Below, piece by piece: positions 1-9,093 of a stretch of 64,000 nucleotides of DNA. Every line of letters begins with the position of its first letter. Position 1 is the first letter of the stretch. A program made the position numbers and the translations under genes. The notes beneath the pieces are model-generated. The model was not told the origin of the DNA. It worked only from the letters and a program-made list of their open reading frames with translations, and made no database searches. The stretch comes from Brachyspira sp949287565 (GTDB lineage Bacteria > Spirochaetota > Brachyspiria > Brachyspirales > Brachyspiraceae). Location: assembly GCF_036997615.1 (NCBI RefSeq), contig NZ_JAWLQA010000005.1. One strand, given 5' to 3'.

Positions 1-41
1 TTTTAACATTTATATTAAAAAATATTTAAGGAAATATAAAA

Positions 42-1025
42 TTGAAAATAAGAGAATTATCAAGAATAAGCGGAATATCCCCAGCAACTATTTCAAGAAT
101 GCTTAAAAACCCAAATTCTGTAAAAGAATCTACTAGAAATAAAATTAATGATATTCTAAAAAATAATGATATTGATAAATACTTTAATACTAAATGTATA
201 AAAAGAATAATGCTCATAATACCAGATTTAAGCAATACATTTTATTTAGATTTATTTAATGGTATAGTATCCGTTGTACAAAAAAATGATATACCATTTG
301 AAATATACCTTACTAATGAATCTATAGAAGAAGAAGAAAAAATTTTTTCTAGAATAAAAACAAGCAGGGATATAGGAGTAATATGGGTTCCAGCTTCAAA
401 CAAAAGAGATAAATTACCTTATGATAAAAATACAAACTTAGTTTCATTAGTTGATAGGAATTTACCATTTGATAATATATATATAAAAAATTTATCTGAT
501 AATTTTAATGCGGCCAAAAAATCTACAGATTTATTAATAGAAGGCGGAGCAAAAAACCCAATAATAATAACAGGAAGTTTAAATCTAAGTAATGCTCAAG
601 AAAGAAAAGAAGGATTTTTAGAAAGCATAAAAAATCATAATTTTGATAATAGTATAAATAGAGTATATTATGGTGATTTTAATGATAGCGAAAGCGGTTA
701 TAATATAATAAAAAAATTAGTAAAAGAAAAAATTGAATTTGACTCTATACTAGCAGCTAATCAAATACTGGCAGTAGGCATATTAAAAGCTTTGAATGAA
801 TTAAAATTATCAATACCAAACGATGTATCTATAATTACTTTTGATAAACTTGTAAATTTATACTCATTCTATGAAAATAATAATATATCTGAAGTAGTAT
901 TTCCGGCATTTGATATAGGAAGTAATGCTACAAATATGTTGTTAGAGCAGAAAACATTTAATATTCAAAAACAAATATTCAATTATTCTGCTGAGTTTCA
1001 TTTAAAAGGAAGTGAAAAAAAATAG
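42..1025 (+). CDS. LacI-family transcriptional regulator
   Basis: Predicted sugar-responsive DNA-binding repressor of 327 aa, the usual LacI length. Residues 1-45 form the helix-turn-helix and hinge (IRELSRISGISPATISRML). The rest is a periplasmic-binding-protein-like ligand domain ending in the typical ASN/ITFD region. The start codon is TTG at 42. It is chosen because AAGGA at 28-32 lies 9 nt upstream and the HTH begins directly after it. The stop overlaps the Shine-Dalgarno of the FGGY kinase 9 nt downstream, so the two are almost surely cotranscribed and the regulator probably controls that kinase. The effector is unknown; a pentose or pentulose is inferred from the partner. Confidence 0.9.
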   Translation: MKIRELSRISGISPATISRMLKNPNSVKESTRNKINDILKNNDIDKYFNTKCIKRIMLIIPDLSNTFYLDLFNGIVSVVQKNDIPFEIYLTNESIEEEEKIFSRIKTSRDIGVIWVPASNKRDKLPYDKNTNLVSLVDRNLPFDNIYIKNLSDNFNAAKKSTDLLIEGGAKNPIIITGSLNLSNAQERKEGFLESIKNHNFDNSINRVYYGDFNDSESGYNIIKKLVKEKIEFDSILAANQILAVGILKALNELKLSIPNDVSIITFDKLVNLYSFYENNNISEVVFPAFDIGSNATNMLLEQKTFNIQKQIFNYSAEFHLKGSEKK

Positions 1026-1034
1026 GAGTAAACT

Positions 1035-2618
1035 ATGAAATATATAATAGGTATAGATGTAGGCTCTGGCAGTTCAAGAGCCGGAGTTTTTTCACTAGAT
1101 GGAAATAGTTTAGGATTTGAAAGCACACCTATAAAATTAAGAAAAATTGATGAGAATTTCGTTGAACAATCTTCTAATGATATATGGAATAGCGTATGTC
1201 AGTCAGTAAAAAAAGTTATATCAAAATCAAAAATTAATGCTGATGATGTTGTAGCTATAGGTTTTGATGCCACATGTTCTCTTGTAGCTTTAGATAAAGA
1301 TGATAATCCGGTAAGCGTAAATAAAGACTGCATAGATGATTGGAATATAATAATGTGGATGGATCATAGAGCTATAAAAGAAGCTGATGAAATTAATTCA
1401 AGAAATTTCAATGTGTTAAAATATGTAGGCGGTAAAATAAGCGTTGAAATGGAGATACCTAAAATATTATGGCTTAAAAGAAATTTACCTGAAAATTATA
1501 AAAGAATAAAACAATTTTTTGATTTAGCAGATTTTCTCCAATATAAAGCATGCGGAAGTAATATAAGAAGTTCCTGTACAGTTGCATGTAAATGGACATA
1601 TTTAGCCCATGAAAATAAATGGGACAAAGATTTTTTTAAGAGTTTAGATTTATATGATCTTATAGAAGAAAATAAAATAGGAAATATTATAAAAGAACCT
1701 GGAGTATTTGCCGGCAATCTCACAGAAAAAAGCAGCAAAGAATTAGGTTTATCAACTAATGTTAAAGTAGCTGTAGGTATGATAGATGCACATGCCGGAG
1801 GACTTGGTTCATTAATAGGAAAAGCTGAAAATACTCTTGTAATAGTAGCAGGTACTTCTGCATGTCATATGATGAATAGTAAAGAGGCAATATTTGTTAA
1901 TGGAGTTTGGGGCCCTTATTATAATGCTATGGTATCAGGTATGTGGCTTAATGAAGGCGGACAAAGTGCTTATGGAAGTTTAATAGATTATAATATAAAA
2001 AAACATCCTTATTTTAATAATCTAACAAAAGAAGGAAAAACATTCAGAGATATATATCAAATTCTAAATGATGAAGTGGATAAATTAAAAAATATTAATA
2101 AGTTTTATATAAAAGATATTCATATTCTTGATTATCATTACGGAAACAGATCTCCTATAGCAGACCCTAAAGAAAGAGGCATTGAAATAGGTTTAGATAT
2201 GTCAGAAGATATTACATCTATGGCTAAATTATATTGGGCAACTGTAGACAGTATATGTTTTGGAACAAGAAACATTATAGAAACTTCAAAAAATAATGGC
2301 TATACTATAGACACTATAATAGTATGCGGAGGCGCTGCTAAAAACCCATTATTTATGAGAGAGCTTGCTGATATATGTCAATGCAAAATATACACAGCAG
2401 GACATGAAGAGTCTGTAGTATTCGGCAGTGCTATTCTAGCTTCTATAGCTTCTGGAGAATATCAAAATTATGAAGAAGCATTATCAAAAATGTCTAAAAA
2501 AGGTGAATGTATAGAGGCTGATAAAACTATGAAAGAATATTTTGATAAAAAGTATCAAATTTATTTAGAGCTATATAAAGATAAATTAAAATACGAAAAA
2601 TTAATGAGTGATTTTTAA
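1035..2618 (+). CDS. FGGY-family carbohydrate kinase, ribulokinase type
   Basis: Cytoplasmic ATP-dependent sugar kinase, 527 aa. The N-terminal phosphate-binding loop is IGIDVGSGSSRAGV. Next come GFDATCSLV and WMDHRA, characteristic of the pentulose-kinase (FGGY/ribulokinase) branch. The catalytic-region motif GMIDAHAGGLG and the adenosine-binding CGGAAKNPLF lie in the C-terminal half. Full length with no visible lesion. It follows the LacI gene by 9 nt with an AGGAG ribosome-binding site. The substrate could be D-ribulose or another ketopentose; the branch assignment is firmer than the substrate. A hairpin terminator follows and is shared with the converging fucO gene. Confidence 0.87.
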   Translation: MKYIIGIDVGSGSSRAGVFSLDGNSLGFESTPIKLRKIDENFVEQSSNDIWNSVCQSVKKVISKSKINADDVVAIGFDATCSLVALDKDDNPVSVNKDCIDDWNIIMWMDHRAIKEADEINSRNFNVLKYVGGKISVEMEIPKILWLKRNLPENYKRIKQFFDLADFLQYKACGSNIRSSCTVACKWTYLAHENKWDKDFFKSLDLYDLIEENKIGNIIKEPGVFAGNLTEKSSKELGLSTNVKVAVGMIDAHAGGLGSLIGKAENTLVIVAGTSACHMMNSKEAIFVNGVWGPYYNAMVSGMWLNEGGQSAYGSLIDYNIKKHPYFNNLTKEGKTFRDIYQILNDEVDKLKNINKFYIKDIHILDYHYGNRSPIADPKERGIEIGLDMSEDITSMAKLYWATVDSICFGTRNIIETSKNNGYTIDTIIVCGGAAKNPLFMRELADICQCKIYTAGHEESVVFGSAILASIASGEYQNYEEALSKMSKKGECIEADKTMKEYFDKKYQIYLELYKDKLKYEKLMSDF

Positions 2619-2633
2619 GTTCATTAATATAAT

Positions 2634-2673
2634 AAAAAATAGGCTGCCTGCATAAAAACAGACAGCCTTTTTT
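2634..2673. terminator. Bidirectional intrinsic terminator
   Basis: The stem is aggctgcctg (2641-2650) paired with cagacagcct (2659-2668), with one C-A mismatch and an 8-nt loop. It has A6 on the left and T6 on the right, so it can stop transcription from both converging genes, the FGGY kinase and fucO. Confidence 0.8.
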
Positions 2674-2717
2674 AATGAAGTTTAAGAATAATTAATTAAT
2701 TTACAATTATTAAATTA

Positions 2718-3866
2718 TTAATAAGCCTTCTTATATAAAGCCAATATATCATCTAATGTTACATCTCTAGGATTTCCGCCAGTACATACATCAGCTAAAG
2801 CGTCTTTTGCTAATCTTGGTAAATCTTCTTCTTTAATTTTTAATTCTCTTAAATTAGCAGGAATATTAACATCTTTAGAAAGTTTTCTAACAGCTTCCAC
2901 AGCAAGTTTAGCAGCTTCCTCTTTGCTTAATCCATCAACTTTTTCACCCATTGCCACAGCTATATCAACATATTTATCTATACAAACAGGCATATTAAAC
3001 TCCATAACAATAGGTAAAAGTACAGCGTTAGCAACACCATGAGGAATATCAAATATAGCACCAAGAGGGTGAGCCATAGAGTGAACAATACCAAGTCCTA
3101 CGTTACTGAAACCCATACCAGCAACATACTGAGCAATACTCATTCCATCCATATCAGTCATATTTTTATCTTTAACAGCACCTCTTAAGTGTTTAGAAAT
3201 AAGCTGCATAGCTTTGTATTCAAACATATCAGAAATAGTATGAGCACCTTTAGTAATATAACCTTCAATAGCATGAGTTAAAGCGTCCATACCAGTAGCA
3301 GCAACAAGACTGTTAGGCATAGAAGCCATAAGTTCAGCATCTACAAAGGCAACTATAGGTATATCTTTAGGGTCAACACAAACCATTTTTCTATTTTCTT
3401 CTTCATTAATGATTACATAGTTAATAGTAACTTCAGCAGCAGTACCGCAAGTAGTAGGAAGAGCCATAATAGGTACGCTTTTGTTTTTAGTAGCAGCTAC
3501 TCCTTCAAGAGATTTAACATCAGCAAAATCAGGGTTATTTTTTGTAATACCTATAGCTTTAGCAACGTCCATTACAGAACCGCCTCCAACAGCAATCAAG
3601 AAATCAGCACCTGATTCATTATATTTTGCTAAACCGTCTTTACAGTTTTTAATAGTAGGGTTTTGCTTAATATCTAAAAATGTATCATAAGATATACCAG
3701 CACCATCTAAAACATCTTTTACTTTTTTAAGAACTCCGCAAGAATCCAAAACTTTATCACTAACTAATAATGCTTTTTTAAATCCTCTTGCTTTAATTTC
3801 AGTAGCAAGCTCGCTTCTTATACCAACACCAAAATAACTTGTTTCATTTAAAATATATCTAGCCAT
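2718..3866 (-). CDS. fucO: Lactaldehyde reductase (1,2-propanediol oxidoreductase)
   Basis: Iron-dependent group III alcohol dehydrogenase, 382 aa, same length as E. coli FucO and closely similar along its whole length as I recall that sequence. It reduces L-lactaldehyde from FucA to L-1,2-propanediol with NADH. GGGSVMDVAKAIG (about 94-106) binds the dinucleotide. Metal ligands are visible in GMDALTHAIEG (Asp and His) and in HSMAHPLGAIFDIPHG (two His). The start has a strong AGGAGG about 6 nt upstream. It lies last in the minus-strand run kinase-fucA-fucO, 60 nt after fucA, and is probably cotranscribed with them. Confidence 0.95.
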   Translation of the reverse strand: MARYILNETSYFGVGIRSELATEIKARGFKKALLVSDKVLDSCGVLKKVKDVLDGAGISYDTFLDIKQNPTIKNCKDGLAKYNESGADFLIAVGGGSVMDVAKAIGITKNNPDFADVKSLEGVAATKNKSVPIMALPTTCGTAAEVTINYVIINEEENRKMVCVDPKDIPIVAFVDAELMASMPNSLVAATGMDALTHAIEGYITKGAHTISDMFEYKAMQLISKHLRGAVKDKNMTDMDGMSIAQYVAGMGFSNVGLGIVHSMAHPLGAIFDIPHGVANAVLLPIVMEFNMPVCIDKYVDIAVAMGEKVDGLSKEEAAKLAVEAVRKLSKDVNIPANLRELKIKEEDLPRLAKDALADVCTGGNPRDVTLDDILALYKKAY

Positions 3867-3926
3867 AAAATTCCTCCTATATATTTTTTATTTTATTATA
3901 TCTTCTATAGCTTTAAAAGATTTAAT

Positions 3927-4625
3927 TCATTTTTTAGTTTTTGCTTTTGTTTTAGGTTTATCCTTAGTTTTATGCTTAACATTTAATCCATAGTTTTTGA
4001 ATTTCTCTAAAACTATTTCCATTTCAGCATCAGATAAAACTGAATAATCACCTATTCCTCTTACTCCCATATATAATCTTGCCAAATTCTCAACTTCCAT
4101 CATTACATGATAAGCTTTAGGCAAAGTTTCATCAGCAGCAAGAAGCCCATGATTTTTTAATATACAAGCTTTATATCCTTTCATAGATTCAGAAATATTG
4201 TCGCATAATTCTTGAGTACCATAAGTAGCATATTTAACACAAGGAATTTTATTTCCTCCGGCAACACCTACCATATAATGAATAGCAGGAATATAATCTA
4301 TATTTAATATAGAAACCATAGAAGAATAAATAGCATGATTGTGTATTACAGCATTAAAATTAGGATTATCTTTAAGTATTGATAAATGGAATCTCCATTC
4401 GCTTGAAGGTATTTTATCTTTTTCAGGAGTACCATTTTCATCAACAAAAACAATATCATCTGGAGTCATAATCTCATAAGGCATACCTGAAGGTGTAATA
4501 AGCATACCATTTTCATATCTAATACTGATATTACCTGCAGTTCCCTGATTAACTCCGTCTTTTCTCATACTTAAACAAGCATCTATTATACTTTTAGCTA
4601 AATCTTTTCTACTATTTTTAGACAT
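3927..4625 (-). CDS. fucA: L-fuculose-1-phosphate aldolase (class II)
   Basis: Zinc aldolase that cleaves L-fuculose-1-phosphate to DHAP and L-lactaldehyde. The core contains QGTAGNIS, the phosphate-site segment TPSGMPYE, a Glu in SSEW, the zinc ligands HNH in AVIHNHAIYS and a third His in ILKNHGLLA. E. coli FucA is about 215 aa. This protein has 232 aa because of a Lys/Thr-rich tail (KTKDKPKTKAKTKK), which is unusual for the family. A related class II aldolase (rhamnulose- or ribulose-phosphate) cannot be fully excluded, but fucO, fucI and fucU in the locus favour fuculose phosphate. Confidence 0.9.
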   Translation of the reverse strand: MSKNSRKDLAKSIIDACLSMRKDGVNQGTAGNISIRYENGMLITPSGMPYEIMTPDDIVFVDENGTPEKDKIPSSEWRFHLSILKDNPNFNAVIHNHAIYSSMVSILNIDYIPAIHYMVGVAGGNKIPCVKYATYGTQELCDNISESMKGYKACILKNHGLLAADETLPKAYHVMMEVENLARLYMGVRGIGDYSVLSDAEMEIVLEKFKNYGLNVKHKTKDKPKTKAKTKK

Positions 4626-4666
4626 CTTTTCTCCTTAAAAACAAATAATAGTATTATAATACTATA

Positions 4667-6076
4667 TCATATTTCATTTATTTCAAAACTATTTATAACT
4701 AATTTTCTCATTTCTTCAACATCTTTTAAAACCCCTAAAGCTTTAAATTGTGATAAAATATTACCCGTAGCGGTACATTCTATAGGACCTATTGAAACAG
4801 TTAAATTAGTTTTTTCTTTAGTAAGCTCGCATATTAACTTATCTCTAGTTCCGCCGCCTACAATACATAATTTCTTAATATCTTTATTCAAAAGTTTTTT
4901 AAGACTATTAATATATTTAGCATAACTTTCTGCCAAAGAATTATATACAGAAGCTATTATAATACCTCTTGAATCTTTTGATACATTAGGCTGATTTGTA
5001 TCTTTATAATAAGATAATATTTCATCTTCTATGTCTTTAGGATTATAGAATCTATTATCATTGATATCTATTCTATGTTCATCTTTAATATTATCTCTTG
5101 CTAATTTTTCCATATCATTAAATGAGATTTGATATTTCTTTTGTAATAGCTGTATAGTCCAAAGTCCGTTAATATTTTCTAAGAATCTTATAGTATTATT
5201 ATAACCCATTTCATTTGTGAAGTTATTTTCAAAAGCCTCATCAGTTAATACAGCCTCTTTCAATTCCACTCCAAGCAAAGACCATGAACCTGAAGACAAG
5301 TATGCTGTATTATCATCAAAAATAGGTGCTGATAATACAGCAGAAGCAGTATCATGGGAAGCAACAGCTATAATATCAAATGGCTTGCATCCCAGATAAT
5401 CTGCTATCTCTTGTTTTAATAAACCTTTTTTCGTACCAGCTTCAACTAAAGGAGGAAGCTTATTAATATCAAAATGAATTTTTTGCAAAATTTCTTCAGA
5501 CCATACCTTTTTCTTTACATCTATTAATTGAGAAGTTGAAGATATAGTATATTCAGATGAAATATTTCCTGTCAAAAAATATCCGAATAAATCAGGAGTA
5601 AATAATAACTTTGAAGCATTATTTACAATATCTGCCCTGCCCTGTATATCTTCATATATTTGCATTATACTGTTAAAAGGCATGCATGATATGCCAGTTA
5701 TATTAAATAATTCTCTAGCACCTAAACCTATTTTTTCTAATTTTTTTATAGTATCTATAGTTCTAGTATCTCTGTAATTTATCGGATTAGATAATAATTC
5801 TCCGTTTTTATCTATGTAGCCATAATCAACACCCCAAGAATTTATACCTAGAGATGAAGGCTGCACTCCCATATCTATAACTTTTTTAATACCTTTCAAT
5901 AGTTCATTATACATGTATATAAAATCTGTATAATAATAATTATTAATTTTTATGGGAGTTAAAGAAAATCTGTGAACTTCTTCCAAAGTCATTTTATCAT
6001 TTTCAAATTTGGATAAGAATATTTTACCGCCAGATGAACCGAAATCGCAAGCTATAGAATAAACTTTATTACTCAT
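4667..6076 (-). CDS. RhaB-type FGGY kinase, probable L-fuculokinase
   Basis: 469 aa sugar kinase. The sequence follows rhamnulokinase (RhaB) rather than classical FucK: SIACDFGSSGGKIFLSKF at the N-terminus, INSWGVDYG, NYRDTRT, ASHDTASAV and YLSSGSWSLLGVE. The C-terminal VGGGTRDKLI binds adenosine. It is the first gene of the arm that also encodes FucA and FucO, and it faces the fucose importer and isomerase. No rhamnose isomerase or rhamnulose aldolase is visible, so I infer that it phosphorylates L-fuculose. A dual role with rhamnulose is possible. No strong Shine-Dalgarno is seen at the ATG. Confidence 0.85.
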   Translation of the reverse strand: MSNKVYSIACDFGSSGGKIFLSKFENDKMTLEEVHRFSLTPIKINNYYYTDFIYMYNELLKGIKKVIDMGVQPSSLGINSWGVDYGYIDKNGELLSNPINYRDTRTIDTIKKLEKIGLGARELFNITGISCMPFNSIMQIYEDIQGRADIVNNASKLLFTPDLFGYFLTGNISSEYTISSTSQLIDVKKKVWSEEILQKIHFDINKLPPLVEAGTKKGLLKQEIADYLGCKPFDIIAVASHDTASAVLSAPIFDDNTAYLSSGSWSLLGVELKEAVLTDEAFENNFTNEMGYNNTIRFLENINGLWTIQLLQKKYQISFNDMEKLARDNIKDEHRIDINDNRFYNPKDIEDEILSYYKDTNQPNVSKDSRGIIIASVYNSLAESYAKYINSLKKLLNKDIKKLCIVGGGTRDKLICELTKEKTNLTVSIGPIECTATGNILSQFKALGVLKDVEEMRKLVINSFEINEI

Positions 6077-6187
6077 AATAACCTACCATAATAAATATAT
6101 GTTTATAATATAATACATTTTTGTTTCATATTCAATAAAAAAAGTGTTTTTTTTAACAAAAAATAAAACAAAATTACAAAAAATAAA

Positions 6188-6211
6188 AAAAATGAAATTT
6201 ATTTCATTTTT
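6188..6211. promoter_or_regulatory. Perfect dyad between divergent fucose arms, candidate operator
   Basis: AAAAATGAAAT (6188-6198) and ATTTCATTTTT (6201-6211) form a perfect 11-bp inverted repeat with a 2-bp spacer. It lies between the divergently read kinase-fucA-fucO and importer-fucI arms, about 24 bp upstream of the -35 proposed for the importer operon. Position and symmetry suggest a regulator site. The protein that binds it is unknown, and in such AT-rich DNA some dyads arise by chance. Confidence 0.45.
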
Positions 6212-6234
6212 GATTCAAAAAAAACAATATTATA

Positions 6235-6263
6235 TTGATTATGTGTCTTTTTTTTACTAGAAT
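6235..6263 (+). promoter_or_regulatory. Candidate sigma-70 promoter of the fucose importer operon
   Basis: TTGATT (6235-6240), 17-bp spacer, TAGAAT (6258-6263). It sits 47 nt upstream of the ABC ATPase start and downstream of the dyad. Match is 4/6 and 5/6 to consensus. Confidence 0.5.
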
Positions 6264-6309
6264 ATAGAATATAAATAAAAATTTAAAACTTAAGGATTAA
6301 TTTATTCTT

Positions 6310-7806
6310 ATGAGTGATAATGTAATATTAAAAATGACAGGTATTGAAAAAAGGTTCAAAGGTGTTTATGCTTTGAAAAATTTCAATTTCTCTTTAGAAA
6401 AAGGCGAGATTTTGGCTTTAATAGGAGAAAATGGAGCTGGTAAATCCACACTTATGAAAATTCTATCTGGCATATATAAAAAAGATGCTGGAACTATAGA
6501 ATATTTTGGAAAACCTTTAGAAGTATCTGGACCTAAAGAAGCTGAAGAAAATGGTATATCAATAGTGCATCAGGAATTAAATTTAATGAATCATTTAACT
6601 GTAGCACAGAATATATTCATAGGACATGAACCTTTAAATAAATTCGGATTGATAGATGATAAATTGATGATAAAAAGAGCAAGAAAAATATTTGAAGGTA
6701 TGAATGTTGATATAAATCCGGCTGCTAAAATAGGATCTCTAACTGTAGGAAAACAGCAATTAGTAGAAATAGCAAAAGCATTAACTCATAATTCTAAAAT
6801 ATTAATATTAGATGAACCTACTGCAGCATTAACAGAATCAGAAACAAAAGAACTCTTTAGAATAATTAAAGACTTACAAATAACAGGTGTATCAATAGTA
6901 TATATTTCTCATAGATTAGATGAATTATTTATATTATCTGACAGAATAACTGTAATAAGAGATGGTGAATATATAGATACAAAAATAACTAAAGAAACAA
7001 ATAAAGATGAAATAGTAAATTTAATGGTTGGACGTGTTATATATGAAACACCTAAAACTGAAAGTAAAGTAGCAAAAGATGCTAAAGAAATACTAAGAGT
7101 AGAAAATTTAGTTGTACCGGGTGTAGTAAAAGATGTAAGTTTCTCTTTAAAACATGGAGAAATTTTAGGATTTGCAGGACTTATGGGAGCTGGAAGAACA
7201 GAAACAGCAAGAGCTATTTTCGGAGCAGATAAATTTGAAAGCGGAAAAATATTCGTTGAAGGAAAAGAAGTTTCAATAAAATCACCAGTTGATGCTATAA
7301 AAAGCGGTATAGGTTATCTTTCTGAAGATAGGAAAAGATACGGTTTAGCATTAGGACTCCCTGTATTTGAAAATATGATGATGGGCAACTATGATAAATT
7401 TTCAAATATGCTTATGGTACAAAATGCAAAAGTGAAAAATATCGCTGAAGAAGAAGTACAATCATTAAATATCAAAACTCCTTCCATAGATCAATTAGTA
7501 AAAAACCTATCAGGCGGTAATCAGCAAAAAGTAGTAATAGCTAATTGGCTTATAAAAGAATGCAAAGTATTAATATTCGATGAGCCTACAAGAGGAATAG
7601 ATGTAGGAGCGAGAAGCGAGATTTATAATCTTATGGAAAAATTAGTTTCTATGGGTAAATCTATCATAATGATTTCCTCAGACTTAGTAGAAATATTAAG
7701 AATGAGCGATAGAATATTAGTTATGTCTGAAGGCAAAAAAACAGGCGAATTAGACATCAAAGGAACAACTCAAGATGATATTATGAAATATGCTACTATG
7801 AGATAA
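6310..7806 (+). CDS. Sugar ABC importer, duplicated ATP-binding subunit (RbsA/MglA type)
   Basis: 498 aa cytoplasmic ATPase with two nucleotide-binding domains, as in RbsA. Domain 1 has Walker A GENGAGKST (39-47), the degenerate signature LTVGKQQ and Walker B ILILDEPTAAL. Domain 2 has a degenerate Walker A (GLMGAGRTE), signature LSGGNQQ and Walker B LIFDEPTRGID. This asymmetry is normal for the family. It powers the importer formed with the next two genes. The downstream fucI makes L-fucose the likely substrate. Confidence 0.92.
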   Translation: MSDNVILKMTGIEKRFKGVYALKNFNFSLEKGEILALIGENGAGKSTLMKILSGIYKKDAGTIEYFGKPLEVSGPKEAEENGISIVHQELNLMNHLTVAQNIFIGHEPLNKFGLIDDKLMIKRARKIFEGMNVDINPAAKIGSLTVGKQQLVEIAKALTHNSKILILDEPTAALTESETKELFRIIKDLQITGVSIVYISHRLDELFILSDRITVIRDGEYIDTKITKETNKDEIVNLMVGRVIYETPKTESKVAKDAKEILRVENLVVPGVVKDVSFSLKHGEILGFAGLMGAGRTETARAIFGADKFESGKIFVEGKEVSIKSPVDAIKSGIGYLSEDRKRYGLALGLPVFENMMMGNYDKFSNMLMVQNAKVKNIAEEEVQSLNIKTPSIDQLVKNLSGGNQQKVVIANWLIKECKVLIFDEPTRGIDVGARSEIYNLMEKLVSMGKSIIMISSDLVEILRMSDRILVMSEGKKTGELDIKGTTQDDIMKYATMR

Positions 7807-7851
7807 GAATAATATCATATAAAAAATAAAAAATAATAATTGGAGAGGTAT

Positions 7852-9069
7852 ATGTATAATATTGAAACTAACACTTTTACTGGAAAACTATGCTTTAAGG
7901 CTAAAATGAGGAGAAAAGTTAGAAATTCATTAATATATTTAAAGAAAAATGGATTACAAAAATTTCTTACTGTAGTAGCACTTCTTATATTGTATGTATT
8001 TTTTGTTATAGCAGGAAGAAACTTTTTTACATTCGATACATTTTCATTAATATTACGAAACTCATATTTTATCGGTTTTTTAGCTATAGGAGTAACATTT
8101 GTTATAATAACAGGCGGTATAGATCTGTCAATTGGTTCGCTATCTCTGTTTGCTGCAATGGTTGGCGGTGTACTTATAACTAATTTTAAAGTTCCTATGT
8201 GGGCTATACTTATTATAGTTATAGCAGTGGCTACTTTGGGAGGATTTATAAACGGATTTTTAATTTCATATTTCAATTTGCCTCCGTTTATAGCAACATT
8301 AGGTATGCTTATGGTTACTAAAGGTTTATCTGGTATAGTTTCAAAATCTCAAACTATATACTACCCTACTATAACAGATCCAGATTATGGTTGGTTCAGA
8401 GTATTATTCAATGCTACAGAATCAAATTTCCCTTCCGGATTTATTATGCTTGCAATATTCACTATAATATCAGTATTGGTATTAACTAAAACAATAATAG
8501 GAAGATATATATTTGCTTTGGGAAGTAATGAAGAAGCTGCAAGACTTTCAGGTATAAAAACTAATAAATGGAAAATAATAGCATATACAATATCAGGTTT
8601 CTTCTGCGGTATAGGCGGTTTAACTTTTGCTGCTAGTTATTCAAGCATAAGTCCTGGAGCTGGTCAAGGTTATGAATTTGATGCAATTGCTGCTGTAGTT
8701 ATAGGAGGTACTTCTCTTTCAGGCGGTGTTGGTTCTATAATAGGTACAATAATCGGTGTATATATAATGTCTGTATTAAAAGTAGGACTTCCTTCAGTTG
8801 GTGTTGAACAGTTCTTCCAATACTTTACTATAGGTATAGTAGTTATTATAGCAGTTCTTATAGACGTTTACAGAATAAAAATGTCTAATAAAGTTAAAAA
8901 AGTAGATCTTAAAAAAGAAAGACGAGAACAGCTTGAGGAAGAAATAGAAGCCTTTAGAATAAAAATTGATTATATGATATCAGACAGCGGTAAAGATTAT
9001 TCTAAAGAGATATCAGAAGTACAATCTAAAATTAATAATTTAATAGAAGAAAAGAAAAAATTAAAATAA
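7852..9069 (+). CDS. Sugar ABC importer permease (RbsC type) with C-terminal coiled coil
   Basis: Integral membrane permease of about 405 aa. The core carries the BPD_transp_2 signatures FVIITGGIDLSIGS, GVLITN and AAVVIGGTSLSGG with many hydrophobic segments. ATG at 7852 is preferred over the in-frame TTG at 7840, because the TTG would lie inside the GGAGAGG ribosome-binding site (7842-7848). After the last membrane segment, roughly the final 55 residues are highly charged and heptad-like (KKERREQLEEEIEAF to the end). Typical RbsC proteins lack this extension. It may contact the ATPase or another protein at the membrane. Confidence 0.9.
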   Translation: MYNIETNTFTGKLCFKAKMRRKVRNSLIYLKKNGLQKFLTVVALLILYVFFVIAGRNFFTFDTFSLILRNSYFIGFLAIGVTFVIITGGIDLSIGSLSLFAAMVGGVLITNFKVPMWAILIIVIAVATLGGFINGFLISYFNLPPFIATLGMLMVTKGLSGIVSKSQTIYYPTITDPDYGWFRVLFNATESNFPSGFIMLAIFTIISVLVLTKTIIGRYIFALGSNEEAARLSGIKTNKWKIIAYTISGFFCGIGGLTFAASYSSISPGAGQGYEFDAIAAVVIGGTSLSGGVGSIIGTIIGVYIMSVLKVGLPSVGVEQFFQYFTIGIVVIIAVLIDVYRIKMSNKVKKVDLKKERREQLEEEIEAFRIKIDYMISDSGKDYSKEISEVQSKINNLIEEKKKLK

Positions 9070-9093
9070 AAACACTTAAAAAAGGAGAATAAA

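Noticed and set aside
7840..7851. TTG start four codons upstream of the permease ATG
   Set aside because: It lies within the GGAGAGG ribosome-binding site; ATG 7852 is the better start.
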